A stretch of 44,525 bases of DNA from Maricaulis sp. (GTDB lineage Bacteria > Pseudomonadota > Alphaproteobacteria > Caulobacterales > Maricaulaceae): the NCBI RefSeq assembly GCF_030149235.1, contig NZ_JASBRW010000081.1, positions 1 to 44,525 of the forward strand, given 5' to 3'. Below the pieces are notes generated by a model. The model was not told where the DNA came from. It ran no database searches and was given only the letters and a program-made list of their open reading frames with translations. Positions within the stretch are counted from its first letter, which is position 1, and each line of letters opens with the position of its first letter. This document shows positions 16,021 to 24,784 of this stretch, one piece after another. The position numbers were made by a program, and so were the translations under genes.

Positions 16021-17532
16021 ATGGCCTATAAATCGCTACGTGAATTCATCGACTTACTGGAAGAACAGGGGGATCTGGTCCGCATCGACCACCCGGTTTC
16101 CACCGACAAGGAGATGACCGAGATCCACAAGCGGACCCTGCATGCGGGAGGGCCAGCGCTGCTGTTTAATAACGTATTCAATGAGAAGGGCGAGAAGTCG
16201 CCCATGCCTTGCTTGGTGAACCTGTTTGGCACGGTCAAGCGCGTCGCCATGGCCGTGACGCTGGGCGATCAGAACCGCACCACGGGAGAGGAATTGCGCG
16301 AGGTTGGCGAACTGCTCGCCTTCCTGCGCCAGCCGGAACCGCCGCGCGGCATCAAGGATGCCATGGAGATGCTGCCGCTGGCCAAGACAGTGATGTCGAT
16401 GCGGCCGAAAAACGTCTCCAAGGCCCCGTGCCAGGAGGTCGTGCTCACCGGCGATGATATCGATCTCGACAAATTGCCGATCCAGACCTGCTGGCCCGGC
16501 GAACCGGCGCCGCTGATCACCTGGCCGCTCGTCGTGACCCAGGGCCCCAATGTCGAGGGCGACCGCCAGGACGATTTCAATCTTGGCATTTACCGCATGC
16601 AGAAGCTGGGCAAGGACAAGACCTTGATGCGCTGGCTGAAGCATCGCGGTGGCGCGCAGCATTACCAGCGCTGGAAGGACAAGAAACCCGACCCCCTGCC
16701 GGCCGCTGCCGTGCTCGGTGCCGATCCGGGCACGATCCTGGCGGCTGTGACGCCGGTGCCCGACACCCTGTCGGAATACCAGTTCGCCGGCATTTTGCGC
16801 GGCAAGAAGGCCGAGCTGGTCGACTGCAAGACCATCCCGCTTAAAGTCCCCGCCGAGGCCGAGATCGTGCTCGAGGGCCATGTCATGCTCGACGAGTACG
16901 GTCCGGAAGGCCCCTATGGCGACCACACCGGGTATTATAACTCCGTCGAGCAATTCCCGGTGTTCAAGATCTCCGCCATCACCATGCGCAAGGATCCGAT
17001 CTATCTGACCACCTATACCGGCCGCCCGCCGGACGAGCCGGCCGTGCTCGGCGAAGCCCTCAACGAGGTCTTCATCCCGCTCCTGCAGCAGCAATTCCCG
17101 GAAATTCTCGACTTCTGGCTACCACCGGAAGGCTGTTCCTACCGCATCGCCGTGATCTCGATGAAGAAGGCCTATGCTGGCCATGCCAAGCGCGTGATGA
17201 TGGGCGCCTGGTCCTTCCTTCGGCAGTTCATGTACACCAAGTGGATCATCGTCGTGGACGAGGACATCAATGCGCGCGACTGGAAGGATGTGATGTGGGC
17301 CGTCTCCACCCGCATGGACCCGGCCCGCGACATTGTCACGGTGGAAAACACCCCGATCGACTATCTCGACTTCGCCTCGCCGGTCTCCGGCCTGGGCTCG
17401 AAGATCGGCCTCGACGCCACTAACAAGATCGGCAATGAAACCCAGCGCGAATGGGGCGAGAAGCTGGACATGGATGCGGCTACGAAGGCCAAGGTGGATG
17501 AGATCTGGGGCGAGCTGGGGATTGAGGTCTGA
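16021..17532 (+). CDS. ubiD: UbiD-family prenylated-FMN-dependent decarboxylase
   Basis: This 503-residue enzyme matches 3-octaprenyl-4-hydroxybenzoate carboxy-lyase. The start [41 protein letters not shown] with RGGAQHY (cofactor and metal site), the EIVLEGHV strand and [12 protein letters not shown] are all typical. It removes the ring carboxylate after prenylation in ubiquinone synthesis and needs prenylated FMN made by UbiX, which is not in this window. UbiA lies 4 kb upstream on the same strand. GAGGA precedes the ATG. Another aromatic-acid decarboxylase role is possible but less likely. Confidence 0.93.
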   Translation: MAYKSLREFIDLLEEQGDLVRIDHPVSTDKEMTEIHKRTLHAGGPALLFNNVFNEKGEKSPMPCLVNLFGTVKRVAMAVTLGDQNRTTGEELREVGELLAFLRQPEPPRGIKDAMEMLPLAKTVMSMRPKNVSKAPCQEVVLTGDDIDLDKLPIQTCWPGEPAPLITWPLVVTQGPNVEGDRQDDFNLGIYRMQKLGKDKTLMRWLKHRGGAQHYQRWKDKKPDPLPAAAVLGADPGTILAAVTPVPDTLSEYQFAGILRGKKAELVDCKTIPLKVPAEAEIVLEGHVMLDEYGPEGPYGDHTGYYNSVEQFPVFKISAITMRKDPIYLTTYTGRPPDEPAVLGEALNEVFIPLLQQQFPEILDFWLPPEGCSYRIAVISMKKAYAGHAKRVMMGAWSFLRQFMYTKWIIVVDEDINARDWKDVMWAVSTRMDPARDIVTVENTPIDYLDFASPVSGLGSKIGLDATNKIGNETQREWGEKLDMDAATKAKVDEIWGELGIEV

Positions 17533-17869
17533 GCGCGAAAACACCAGGCAGCAGATTTCGCTCTTCGATCAGGAGAAATGGGTCGATCGAGAGATCGGTT
17601 ATCTGGCTGTGAATGCCGAAGACGTCGCAGAATGTCTGGGATGGATGTGCGAGCAGTCCTTTGATGACTTCGATTATTTCCGAGTGCTTGTCGCTGAACA
17701 GCAAGGCAAGAAGATCGCCATACTAAGCCGCCCCCGGTCACCGCGGCCAGGTTCAGACGTCTTCGTCACCGACGGCGCCGGGGCATCAGACGTCCGCGCA
17801 CTGCTTAGCCTTTGCAACACTCTTACCGACCACCGGTTCGTCGACATCAAGGGCAATCCACTCCCCTAG
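17522..17869 (+). CDS. small hypothetical protein, TTG start overlapping ubiD
   Basis: An open frame continues past the ubiD stop and encodes about 115 residues from a TTG at 17522, which follows GCTGGGG. I do not recognise the family. The sequence is mixed alpha/beta in look, with an acidic stretch ([12 protein letters not shown]), a basic, Pro-rich turn ([11 protein letters not shown]) and VDIKGNPLP at the end. There is no signal peptide or membrane segment. The start overlaps ubiD by 11 bases, which suggests translational coupling. Codon use resembles coding DNA. Other starts (for example a GTG inside LAVNAED) would shorten it. Confidence 0.55.
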   Translation: MRSERENTRQQISLFDQEKWVDREIGYLAVNAEDVAECLGWMCEQSFDDFDYFRVLVAEQQGKKIAILSRPRSPRPGSDVFVTDGAGASDVRALLSLCNTLTDHRFVDIKGNPLP

Positions 17870-17897
17870 CGAGCAGCGTCGTCACGACTTGCACCGA

Positions 17898-17914
17898 GGG
17901 GGATATGTATCCCC
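17898..17914. terminator. hairpin between convergent genes
   Basis: GGGGAT (17899-17904) pairs with ATCCCC (17909-17914) around ATGT in the 53-base gap between the small unknown gene and the S9 peptidase gene. It has no T-run on either strand, so termination is only plausible. Confidence 0.4.
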
Positions 17915-17922
17915 GTCCGCCC

Positions 17923-19860
17923 CTACTGCGCCGGGAAATGCGCGTCGAGGAAGGCGCCCACCGACTGCAGCACCTGCAGGCGTGACGCCTCATGGCCGAA
18001 ATAGTGGTTCTCGCCCTCGATCACGAGCAGCTCAGTGTCCTGACCTCCGCGCGCCTCGATGAAACGCTCGGAGTGCAGTACCGGAACAACAAGGTCTTCC
18101 TCGCCATGGATGAGCAGAACCGGGATGTCGTACTCGGCGCTGCGCTGGACCGGTGAGATCGCCGCCCAATGGGCGTCGTCACCGAAACGGCTACCGATAT
18201 AGCGCTCCCAATAGCGCGTCGCACTGCGGCTGCCATAGGTCTCCGCGAACATGGCCTGGGGCTCGGTCACGGGCGCCATGGCGATGGTGCATTCAACACC
18301 GTTCTGATCGAGCAGGGGCAGCATCAGCGCCGCATAGCCGCCATAGCTGGCTCCGAAGGCGCAATAGCCGCCATCGCGAGCCACGCCTTCGGCAACGAGA
18401 TGTTGCGCGCCATCGATCATGTCGGTGATCATGCCGTCGGCGAACTCGTTGTGTCCGGCCTCGATAAAGGCCTGGCCATAGCCGGAGGAGCCGCGGAAAT
18501 TCGGCCGCAGGACGGCATAGCCCTTCTCGGCGAGATAATTAGCATAGGTGTCGAGCTGCCCGCTGTCACGTGCCTGCGGACCGCCATGGGGCATCAGTAT
18601 GAGCGGAAACGGGCCATCGGCCCGGCTCATTCCCGGCGGCAGGGTGAGATAGGCCGGGATATCCAGCCCGTCGCGTGCCGTATAGCTGAAACTCTCGGTC
18701 ACCGGGATCGTGCGGCCATTGAAATTGACATATTCATCGCCAGCGACCGACACGCTGCCCGCGCCGCGGTCATAGAGATAGTAAGTGGTCGAGCGGCCTA
18801 TATCATGACCCGCCGCAATGATGACCTGACGGTCCTGGGACCAGTTCACCACCACGACATTTTCATGCGGCAAGGCGCCCGACAGAGCGGTTTGAACGCG
18901 CTCCAGTTCGCCATCGATATAGGTCCGCACCGGCAGGTCCCGTCCGATCCCGGCAAACGCCACCAGATCGCCGGTATAGCGATCGATGATCGGCCGGGCA
19001 CGCGAAACGCCCTCGCCGAATGAGGTGCGCTCGCCGGTCTCAAGGTCAACGCGGACAAGCCCGACTTCACCCGGAATCCACACCGCCAGAGCACGGCCTT
19101 CATCCATGACACCATAAACAACGGGCAGCTCGACCTCGTGTTCGGCGCGATAAAGATCCATCCGGCCGCCGCTCAGGCGCCGGATCGTGAACTCGCCAGA
19201 CCGGCGATCATGGATGACCGCAGCGATTTCATTGCCTTCCGCATCATGAACAATATCGCGCATGGAGCCGTTCTCATTGCGCAGGAAATCATCAACATCG
19301 CCGGTATCAAGCTCCACCGTCTGAACGATGAGCTGGTATTCATTGTCATCGCGCAGGCGGCTCATACTTCGGGTGGACACGTTGCGGATCGTGTTCACCT
19401 CGATGGCGATTCGCGTTGGGTCATTGGTCAACAGCGAGGTGACATTGGTAAGATCACCAAAGCGCCCGCCATAATCGCCCAGCAGCATCACGGTTTCACC
19501 GGTCGTGACATTCGACGACATCAGGCGCGTATAGACCACGTCGCGATTGCCTGAGGAGGTTGGAACGGTCGCGTATTGGGAGATCTCGGAGAGGATGTAA
19601 TCATCGCTCGCCCAGTACATGCCGAGAATACGTGTCTCGGAGGACCCGGAAATCCCACGCATGGGCGTCTGACCTGTTAGGTCATGGATGCAGACACCGC
19701 GAACGCCATTCATGCGGCACCCCAGCGCCAGCTTGTTCCCATCCGGCGAAATCTGAGCGCTCCAGGCCGATGGCAGGATGGCGTAAAGCTCTTCGAGCGT
19801 TTGTGCTGAAACGCTGGACCAACCGAAAAGGGCCGCAAAAGCAGCCAGAAATACCCGCAT
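17923..19860 (-). CDS. secreted S9 (prolyl oligopeptidase) family peptidase
   Basis: This 645-residue protein has a signal peptide (MRVFLAAFAALFGWSSVSAQ). An N-terminal beta-propeller-like part (to about 390) gates a C-terminal alpha/beta-hydrolase. The catalytic triad is S505 in GASYGGY, D589 in HGEEDLVVP and H619 in GENHYFGH. The PHGGPQARDSG and NFRGSSGYGQ segments are typical of acylaminoacyl/dipeptidyl S9 enzymes. It likely cleaves small peptides in the periplasm or outside the cell. GGGGGAG precedes the ATG. It stands alone next to a repeat-filled intergenic island. Confidence 0.93.
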   Translation of the reverse strand: MRVFLAAFAALFGWSSVSAQTLEELYAILPSAWSAQISPDGNKLALGCRMNGVRGVCIHDLTGQTPMRGISGSSETRILGMYWASDDYILSEISQYATVPTSSGNRDVVYTRLMSSNVTTGETVMLLGDYGGRFGDLTNVTSLLTNDPTRIAIEVNTIRNVSTRSMSRLRDDNEYQLIVQTVELDTGDVDDFLRNENGSMRDIVHDAEGNEIAAVIHDRRSGEFTIRRLSGGRMDLYRAEHEVELPVVYGVMDEGRALAVWIPGEVGLVRVDLETGERTSFGEGVSRARPIIDRYTGDLVAFAGIGRDLPVRTYIDGELERVQTALSGALPHENVVVVNWSQDRQVIIAAGHDIGRSTTYYLYDRGAGSVSVAGDEYVNFNGRTIPVTESFSYTARDGLDIPAYLTLPPGMSRADGPFPLILMPHGGPQARDSGQLDTYANYLAEKGYAVLRPNFRGSSGYGQAFIEAGHNEFADGMITDMIDGAQHLVAEGVARDGGYCAFGASYGGYAALMLPLLDQNGVECTIAMAPVTEPQAMFAETYGSRSATRYWERYIGSRFGDDAHWAAISPVQRSAEYDIPVLLIHGEEDLVVPVLHSERFIEARGGQDTELLVIEGENHYFGHEASRLQVLQSVGAFLDAHFPAQ

Positions 19861-20054
19861 CGTCTCCCCCCAGGATTAGTGCGCGCCCGAAGTAAGTCAT
19901 GGATACGCCGAGATGGTCAAGAAGCGCCGAACAACAATCCACAGTTGAATAATTCTATGCCTGGAGGACCACGGGGGACCAGGCGTTATCCCGGGGTGGA
20001 TGTCTCTGGGCGCTGGCGGTTCCTGGAGTCATCGACGTTTGTGTCTCTACCAGG

Positions 20055-20073
20055 CCCCGGAATAAATCCGGGG
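20055..20073. repeat. short palindromic element
   Basis: CCCCGGA (20055-20061) pairs with TCCGGGG (20067-20073) around ATAAA. It resembles a diverged arm of the composite repeats that follow. Confidence 0.5.
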
Positions 20074-20102
20074 GAAAATGGGGCAGGATATCAACACTTA
20101 AA

Positions 20103-20184
20103 CCCCTCATCCCGGACTTGTTCCGGGACCTAGAGAGGTCACGCTCGACGTCATCGAGGTCCCGGATCAAGCCCGGGATGAGGG
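20103..20184 (+). repeat. 82-bp composite palindromic repeat, copy A
   Basis: The left arm (20103-20131) runs CCCCTCATCCCGG to CCGGGACCT and contains the hairpin TCCCGGA-CTTGT-TCCGGGA. After a spacer of about 25 bases, the right arm (20157-20184) runs AGGTCCCGG to GGGATGAGGG and is nearly the reverse complement of the left arm. The element can form two small hairpins or one long stem. Copy B is its inverted counterpart. Elements containing CCGGATCAAGCCCGGGATGA are common intergenic repeats in Alphaproteobacteria (from memory). Confidence 0.85.
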
Positions 20185-20487
20185 AGAATAATCCACGGCC
20201 CGTAAAGCTCGGCGATAATCCCCCAAGCTCCCGGGATGAGAGGCGATGTGCACGTCGATATCGCCCGGGGGCCAGCGGAGCCTGTCCGCGGTGGGTGCGG
20301 TGACGCGCATCCACCTCCGGCAGGGCGTCGGGGAACGTCGCAGCGGCACTAAACGACCGACCGCTTTTACGTCCCCGGTTGGACACGGTCCGGAGACGGT
20401 CCGGGAAAGCTCCGCGTGCGGGATGCCAGTCATGCCACACAACTACACAACAGATACCGGCACGGCCGGCATTCCGCACGTCCTCTC

Positions 20488-20514
20488 CTCTTGGAGGGCT
20501 TCAGGCCCTCCGAG
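20488..20514. repeat. stem-loop inside the repeat island
   Basis: GGAGGGC (20493-20499) pairs with GCCCTCC (20505-20511) around TTCAG. It is extended by CTC/GAG with a TT bulge on the left side. It lies between the two composite repeats. Confidence 0.45.
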
Positions 20515-20622
20515 CGAGAACCCTTGTCTGGATGGTTGCGGAATGGAGATTTTCAATGAAACGCCATCGCTGGAGAAACCCCACGGCGCGTGAGCCGACC
20601 AGGGGCTGATCCAACCAAAGCG

Positions 20623-20704
20623 CCCCTCATCCTGACGAAAGTCAGGACCTCGACAACGTCCAACGCGACCTGTCGGGGTCCCGGATCAAGCCCGGGATGA
20701 GGGG
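20623..20704 (-). repeat. 82-bp composite palindromic repeat, copy B (inverted)
   Basis: The reverse complement aligns with copy A over its full 82 bases. About 10 of the first 60 bases differ, and the spacer is conserved too. The forward-strand left arm carries a different hairpin, TCCTGAC-GAAA-GTCAGGA (20630-20647) with a GNRA-type loop, so pairing is kept though the sequence changed. The right arm (20677-20704) matches the CCCGGATCAAGCCCGGGATGA type. Copies A and B face each other across 438 bases. Confidence 0.85.
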
Positions 20705-20746
20705 GAGTTGATTTTCAAGCAGTGGGACTTGTTTCCCCCGCTCCGA

Positions 20747-20787
20747 CCCGGCGCTTCGGCGCCGGGCCACCTCTCCCCGGGGAGAGG
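20747..20787. repeat. UUCG-capped hairpin followed by an 18-bp perfect palindrome
   Basis: CCCGGCGC-TTCG-GCGCCGGG (20747-20766) is a perfect 8-bp stem with an extra-stable UUCG tetraloop. CCTCTCCCCGGGGAGAGG (20770-20787) follows and is fully self-complementary. Such paired elements look like a dispersed intergenic repeat family. It lies 50 bases after the 3' end of the leftward LysM gene. Confidence 0.7.
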
Positions 20788-20836
20788 ACGGGCGTCGAGC
20801 GTGACGTCTCGGGACACCTTATCGCCCGCTAGTCGA

Positions 20837-21478
20837 TCAAACCGGCCAGCGATAACCCAGCAACTCGTAATGATTGCCCAGCTTGGGATAGTTGGAGATT
20901 TTCACCTTATTGGCCTGGTTGCCCCCCAACACCGCAACCCGGTCGCCAAGATCCTCGATGAAGAAGCCGACATGGCCGCCCGTGCCGCGCCGGAAGACGG
21001 TGATGGCGCCGCGGCGGGGATCGCCCATCGGTTCTTCCTCGCCCCAATTCTGATCGAACCAGCTGCGGGCCCAGGCGGTTTTCGGGCTGTCATGACCGGC
21101 TTGCTCCATCACCCAGCAGGCGAAGGCGGAACACCAGGGGGTTTCATCCTTGCAGCGCAGGGAAGGATCGGTCCTGGAACAGACCGCAAGATATTCCAGC
21201 ACCCGCAGGGTATGATCCGGGCCCGGCGTTTCTGCGACGCCCATTTCGCGGCGCGCGATCTTGAGCCAGAGGGGATCGGGTGCCGGGTCGTTTTCCTCGG
21301 CCAGGACCGGAGCCGGGGCCGGTCCGCCATCGGGAACCAGGATCATCTCGCCGACCTTGATAAGGTCGGGGTTTTCCACCTGCGGATTGAGGACAAGCAG
21401 CCGGGCCAGCGTGATCGAATGCAGCCGAGCCAGACGGCTCAACGTGTCACCGGGACGAATTGCATAGGGTATCGGCAT
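20837..21478 (-). CDS. LysM plus CHAP/TIGR02594-like cell wall hydrolase
   Basis: This 213-residue protein begins with a LysM peptidoglycan-binding domain (PIPYAIRPGDTLSRLARLHS, NPQVENPDLIKVGEMILVP, residues 1-50). A Pro/Ala linker follows, then a cysteine-peptidase-like domain with the candidate nucleophile in DETPWCSAFACW, the histidine in TGGHVGFFIE, and the VLGGNQANKVKISNYP family motif. It would cleave peptidoglycan peptides. No signal peptide is visible, so export is unexplained. AAGGAG precedes the ATG at 21478. It follows the lipid A operon by 77 bases on the same strand. Related domains also occur in phage endolysins. Confidence 0.85.
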   Translation of the reverse strand: MPIPYAIRPGDTLSRLARLHSITLARLLVLNPQVENPDLIKVGEMILVPDGGPAPAPVLAEENDPAPDPLWLKIARREMGVAETPGPDHTLRVLEYLAVCSRTDPSLRCKDETPWCSAFACWVMEQAGHDSPKTAWARSWFDQNWGEEEPMGDPRRGAITVFRRGTGGHVGFFIEDLGDRVAVLGGNQANKVKISNYPKLGNHYELLGYRWPV

Positions 21479-21533
21479 GGCGCGCTCCTTGCTGGGGAGC
21501 GCAATACTATCACACGGTGCAAGGCAGGTGATT

Positions 21534-21552
21534 TTTCCCGGAAGGCGGGAAA
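21534..21552. other. stem-loop between the acyltransferase and LysM genes
   Basis: TTTCCCG (21534-21540) pairs with CGGGAAA (21546-21552) around GAAGG, just after the acyltransferase stop. There is no T-run after it on the reverse strand, so it may only separate or stabilise parts of the transcript. Confidence 0.35.
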
Positions 21553-21555
21553 CGG

Positions 21556-22482
21556 CTAACCCGTCTTGTAGACCGACTTGGCCCAGCGTCGATGGACCCA
21601 GAACCATTGTTCCGGCGCCTGGCGGATGACTTTTTCCGCCAGCTGGTTGATGCGCGTAACAGTCTCGAACACAGCCTGTTTCTTGTCCGGATTGGTCGAG
21701 ATCTCGATCGGCTCATGCACCGTAACGCGGAAACGCACTCCGCCGAGACGCTGAACCGTGATCATCATCAAGGGTGCATTATGGCGCATGGCTAGACGCG
21801 TCGGCCCCGGCGCCGTCATCGCACCATATCCGAAGAAGGGCACCTCGATGCCGTCATTCATCTTCTGATCGTTCATCAGCGCGACGGACTCGCCGGCCTT
21901 GAGTGCAGCCATCAGGCTCTTGGCACCGTCTCCGCCCTTGGCCGTCATCAGCTTGATGTCATAGCGCGCGCGGGCTTCGAGAATGCGGGCATCGATATGG
22001 GGATTATTCGCCGCCCGGTAGGTGATGTGGCAATTCAGCCCGGACTTCATCAGCGCTGTGCCGCACAATTCCCAATTGGAATAATGCATGCCGAGAATGA
22101 CGACTGGCGTACCGGCATCACGGGCGGCTTCGAGGCGCTCGCGGCCAACGAATTCGACCCGTTCATTGAAAAACCCGTCATCTGCGAAGGCGCCCATATT
22201 CGGCATCTCGCCGATCAGACGGCCAAACCCTTCCCAGGACTGCCCCAGAAGACGCTCGATCTCGACCGGTTCGGCCTCCGGGAAACAGCGCTGCATATTG
22301 ATGCGGGCGATATTGTGGGTCGGCGTCATCGGGCCGATCCGGCGCAGCATCGCGCCGGCCGCATCGGAAGCCTTGTCGATCCCCTTGGCTCTGTACCAGG
22401 CTTCATAGGCATCCCAGCCCAGCGCCTCGAGGCGCCAGCCAAGCCGAGTCATGAAAGGAGTGGGAGCGGACGCGTCAGTCAT
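21556..22482 (-). CDS. lipid A biosynthesis lauroyl/myristoyl acyltransferase (LpxL/HtrB family)
   Basis: This 308-residue enzyme transfers a secondary acyl chain onto Kdo-lipid A at the inner membrane. The acyltransferase H-x4-E motif is GMHYSNWELCG, and the C-terminal WFWVHRRW is diagnostic for the LpxL/LpxM family. The N-terminus lacks a very strong membrane anchor. Its ATG overlaps the lpxK stop (ATGA), so the two are translationally coupled. Substrate acyl length cannot be read. Confidence 0.92.
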   Translation of the reverse strand: MTDASAPTPFMTRLGWRLEALGWDAYEAWYRAKGIDKASDAAGAMLRRIGPMTPTHNIARINMQRCFPEAEPVEIERLLGQSWEGFGRLIGEMPNMGAFADDGFFNERVEFVGRERLEAARDAGTPVVILGMHYSNWELCGTALMKSGLNCHITYRAANNPHIDARILEARARYDIKLMTAKGGDGAKSLMAALKAGESVALMNDQKMNDGIEVPFFGYGAMTAPGPTRLAMRHNAPLMMITVQRLGGVRFRVTVHEPIEISTNPDKKQAVFETVTRINQLAEKVIRQAPEQWFWVHRRWAKSVYKTG

Positions 22483-23501
22483 GCCAAAGGTTTAGCACTC
22501 TCGTCGCTGGCGTCCACGACGCGCTGCAACAGCGCATCGAGAACGTCCGACTGGGCAAAGGCGGCCTCGACGGGCCAGGCCGCAATGCGTTCACGGGCAT
22601 GGACCGGCAGTCGCACCCAGTCTTTCTCCGTCGTCACCAGGCTCGCGCCATGCCGCGCCGACAAGGAGAACAGGTATTTCAGCTCCCCTTCCGAGAAGAC
22701 ATGGTGATCACCGAAACTGACCGTATCGATGATCTCGCCGCCGGCCGCTGTCAGCGCATCATAGAATTTCTCCGGCCGGCCAATCCCCGCAAAGGCGATC
22801 AAAGCCCCGCCGGGCGGTGGAGCAGTCGGTTTCATCCAGGCGCGCAGCACCGGGTATTCGACCTCATCCAGGCCCAGCCCGCGATAATCCGGCTCGCTGT
22901 CCTGATCCGGCATCATCACAATCGCCGCATCGGCGCGCGCAAGCCCCGCCTCGACCGGTTCACGCAGGGGGCCGGCGGGAAAGACCCGGCCATTGCCCCA
23001 GCCGACTTGTCCATCGATGACCAGAATGGAGAGTGACTTCGCAAGGCTCGGGTTCTGATGCCCGTCATCCATAACCACAACGGAAGCCCCCTCCCCGGCT
23101 GCCAGCTCGGCCCCGGCCGGCCTGTCCCGACTGATCACAACCGGCCCGGCCTGGGCCAGGAGCAGGGGTTCGTCCCCGACATCACCGGCATCCTGGTGCA
23201 CGGGATCAACTTGGAGCGGTCCCTTTTCACGCCCGCCATAGCCCCGCGACAGAGCAAAGGGCTGCGCACCCAGAGCCGCCAGCCGCCGCATCAGGGACTG
23301 CACAACCGGTGTCTTGCCAGTCCCGCCCAAGGTGAGATTACCAACGCAGATCACCGGCACGCTCAACTCATGCGCCTGGGTCGAGCGCAGGCGACGGGCC
23401 CCGGCCCAGGCGTAGAGCGCGGCCAAGGGCGATAGCAGGGCTCGTACCAGGGGTGCGGCCTCACGTCCTTCGCTGACCGTCCAGAATGCCGGTGCCTTCA
23501 C
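22479..23501 (-). CDS. lpxK: tetraacyldisaccharide 4'-kinase LpxK
   Basis: This 340-residue membrane-associated kinase phosphorylates the lipid A precursor at the 4' position. The Walker A motif is VGNLTLGGTGKTP, with MDDGHQNPSL and the FAGIGRPEKF block further on. The start is a GTG that overlaps the waaA stop (GTGA). Its own stop overlaps the next acyltransferase start. Length and motif order fit LpxK well. Confidence 0.95.
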   Translation of the reverse strand: MKAPAFWTVSEGREAAPLVRALLSPLAALYAWAGARRLRSTQAHELSVPVICVGNLTLGGTGKTPVVQSLMRRLAALGAQPFALSRGYGGREKGPLQVDPVHQDAGDVGDEPLLLAQAGPVVISRDRPAGAELAAGEGASVVVMDDGHQNPSLAKSLSILVIDGQVGWGNGRVFPAGPLREPVEAGLARADAAIVMMPDQDSEPDYRGLGLDEVEYPVLRAWMKPTAPPPGGALIAFAGIGRPEKFYDALTAAGGEIIDTVSFGDHHVFSEGELKYLFSLSARHGASLVTTEKDWVRLPVHARERIAAWPVEAAFAQSDVLDALLQRVVDASDESAKPLA

Positions 23502-24784
23502 TGCTCCGCCTCCTCGGGTTCAAGCAGCTCTTGCAAAGCCGATACGGTCCGCGCCAGGGCTCCACCGGCAGCAGCGCTGACCGCGGCCTGGGCCTGCTCT
23601 AGCCTGGGGCCACGATGGCCCCAGATATCGGCAACGGCTTCGGACATGTCGACGGCATCCTCGACCCAGCGGATCGCGTCATGCTCGGTATAGGCGTCAT
23701 AGACGTCCTGGAAGCTGGGGACGTGCCGGCCAGACAGGACCGAGCAGCCGGCCTGGGTCGCCTCGATCGGATTATGCCCGCCAATCCCCGGCTTCAGGGA
23801 ACCGGCAATCAGCGCCGCCGGCGAGACCGCGAACCATAGCGCCATCTCGCCCAGCGTATCGGCCAGCCAGACATCATCCTCGCTGGTCGGCACCTCATCC
23901 TTGGAGCGCCGGGCCCATTTGTGCTTGTGACGCTTCAAAAGGCGTTCGATTTCGTCGCCTCGTTCGGGATGCCGCGGTGCCAGGATCAACAGCGCGTTGG
24001 GATGTTCGGACTTCAGCATCGCATTGGCCAAGAGCGCGATCCCGTCCTCGCCGTCATGCGTGGACACCGCCAGCCAGACCTCGCGCCCGGCCAGCGCCAC
24101 CTTGATACGCGAGAGCTCATGGGGATCAGGCGGAGCGGGAAGCGCTTCAAGCTTGAGATTCCCCGCCAGCGGGACGGCCGATCCGGTCAAGTCTTCCAAG
24201 CCGTCCCGGGTACGCTGATCGGCGGCGCCGATCCAGTCGAAACAGGCCAGCAGCCAGCGCGCTGTATCCGGGCGGCGGCGCCAATTGCGAAGCGAGCGGT
24301 CATTCATCCGCGCATTGACCAGCGCCATGGGCACTCCGCGGCGCGCAGTCTCGACAATCAGATTGGGCCAGAGCTCGGATTCGGCGAATACCGCCAGATC
24401 GGGTTTCCAGTGCTCAAGAAACCCGGTCGCTGCCGCTTGCGTATCCACCGGCACATATTGATGGCGGGCGTTCGACGGCAGGCGTCGCTGCATCAGCTCG
24501 GCTGATGTTTTCGTACCGGTCGTGACGAGGAAATTGAGATCCGGCCGGACTCCGCCAAGCTCCTCGACGAGCGTGGCCAGGACGAGGCTCTCGCCCACGC
24601 TGGCGCCATGCAGCCAGACCAGAGCCCCCTCGGGCCGGTGCGCCTTGGGCTGTCCCAGACGCTCATTGAGCCTGGACAGATCTTCCTTGCCCGTCTTCGC
24701 GCGCCGCTTCAGCACCATGGGCGCGAGCGGCGCTGCAAGTTGCATGGCGAAGCGGTAGGCCGCCAATGACGGCGGCAGGCTCAT
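23498..24784 (-). CDS. waaA: 3-deoxy-D-manno-octulosonic acid (Kdo) transferase
   Basis: This 428-residue GT30 glycosyltransferase adds Kdo to lipid IVA. The N-terminal membrane-proximal region is followed by LVWLHGASVGESL, where the family catalytic Glu lies. FAESELWPN, the NARMNDRS block and the C-terminal GGHNPIEA nucleotide-sugar motif follow. The ATG overlaps the stop of the upstream DUF374 gene. It belongs to a tightly packed four-gene LPS core operon. Confidence 0.95.
   Translation of the reverse strand: MSLPPSLAAYRFAMQLAAPLAPMVLKRRAKTGKEDLSRLNERLGQPKAHRPEGALVWLHGASVGESLVLATLVEELGGVRPDLNFLVTTGTKTSAELMQRRLPSNARHQYVPVDTQAAATGFLEHWKPDLAVFAESELWPNLIVETARRGVPMALVNARMNDRSLRNWRRRPDTARWLLACFDWIGAADQRTRDGLEDLTGSAVPLAGNLKLEALPAPPDPHELSRIKVALAGREVWLAVSTHDGEDGIALLANAMLKSEHPNALLILAPRHPERGDEIERLLKRHKHKWARRSKDEVPTSEDDVWLADTLGEMALWFAVSPAALIAGSLKPGIGGHNPIEATQAGCSVLSGRHVPSFQDVYDAYTEHDAIRWVEDAVDMSEAVADIWGHRGPRLEQAQAAVSAAAGGALARTVSALQELLEPEEAEQ

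Larger units (their letters stand above)
19861..20836. other. 976-base gene-free island of palindromic repeats
   Basis: No credible gene was found here. Long open frames exist only because the DNA is GC-rich, and they read through repeat palindromes. The stretch holds at least six stem-loop elements: 20055-20073, composite repeats at 20103-20184 and 20623-20704, 20488-20514, and the pair at 20747-20787. The S9 peptidase promoter must lie near its left edge. The middle part (about 20280-20470) has no recognised similarity. Confidence 0.8.

Noticed and set aside
19955..20479. 174-residue reverse frame in the repeat island
   Set aside because: It translates straight through palindromic repeat arms (LIPGLIRDL-like peptides are typical repeat read-through). 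No ribosome site or family was seen.
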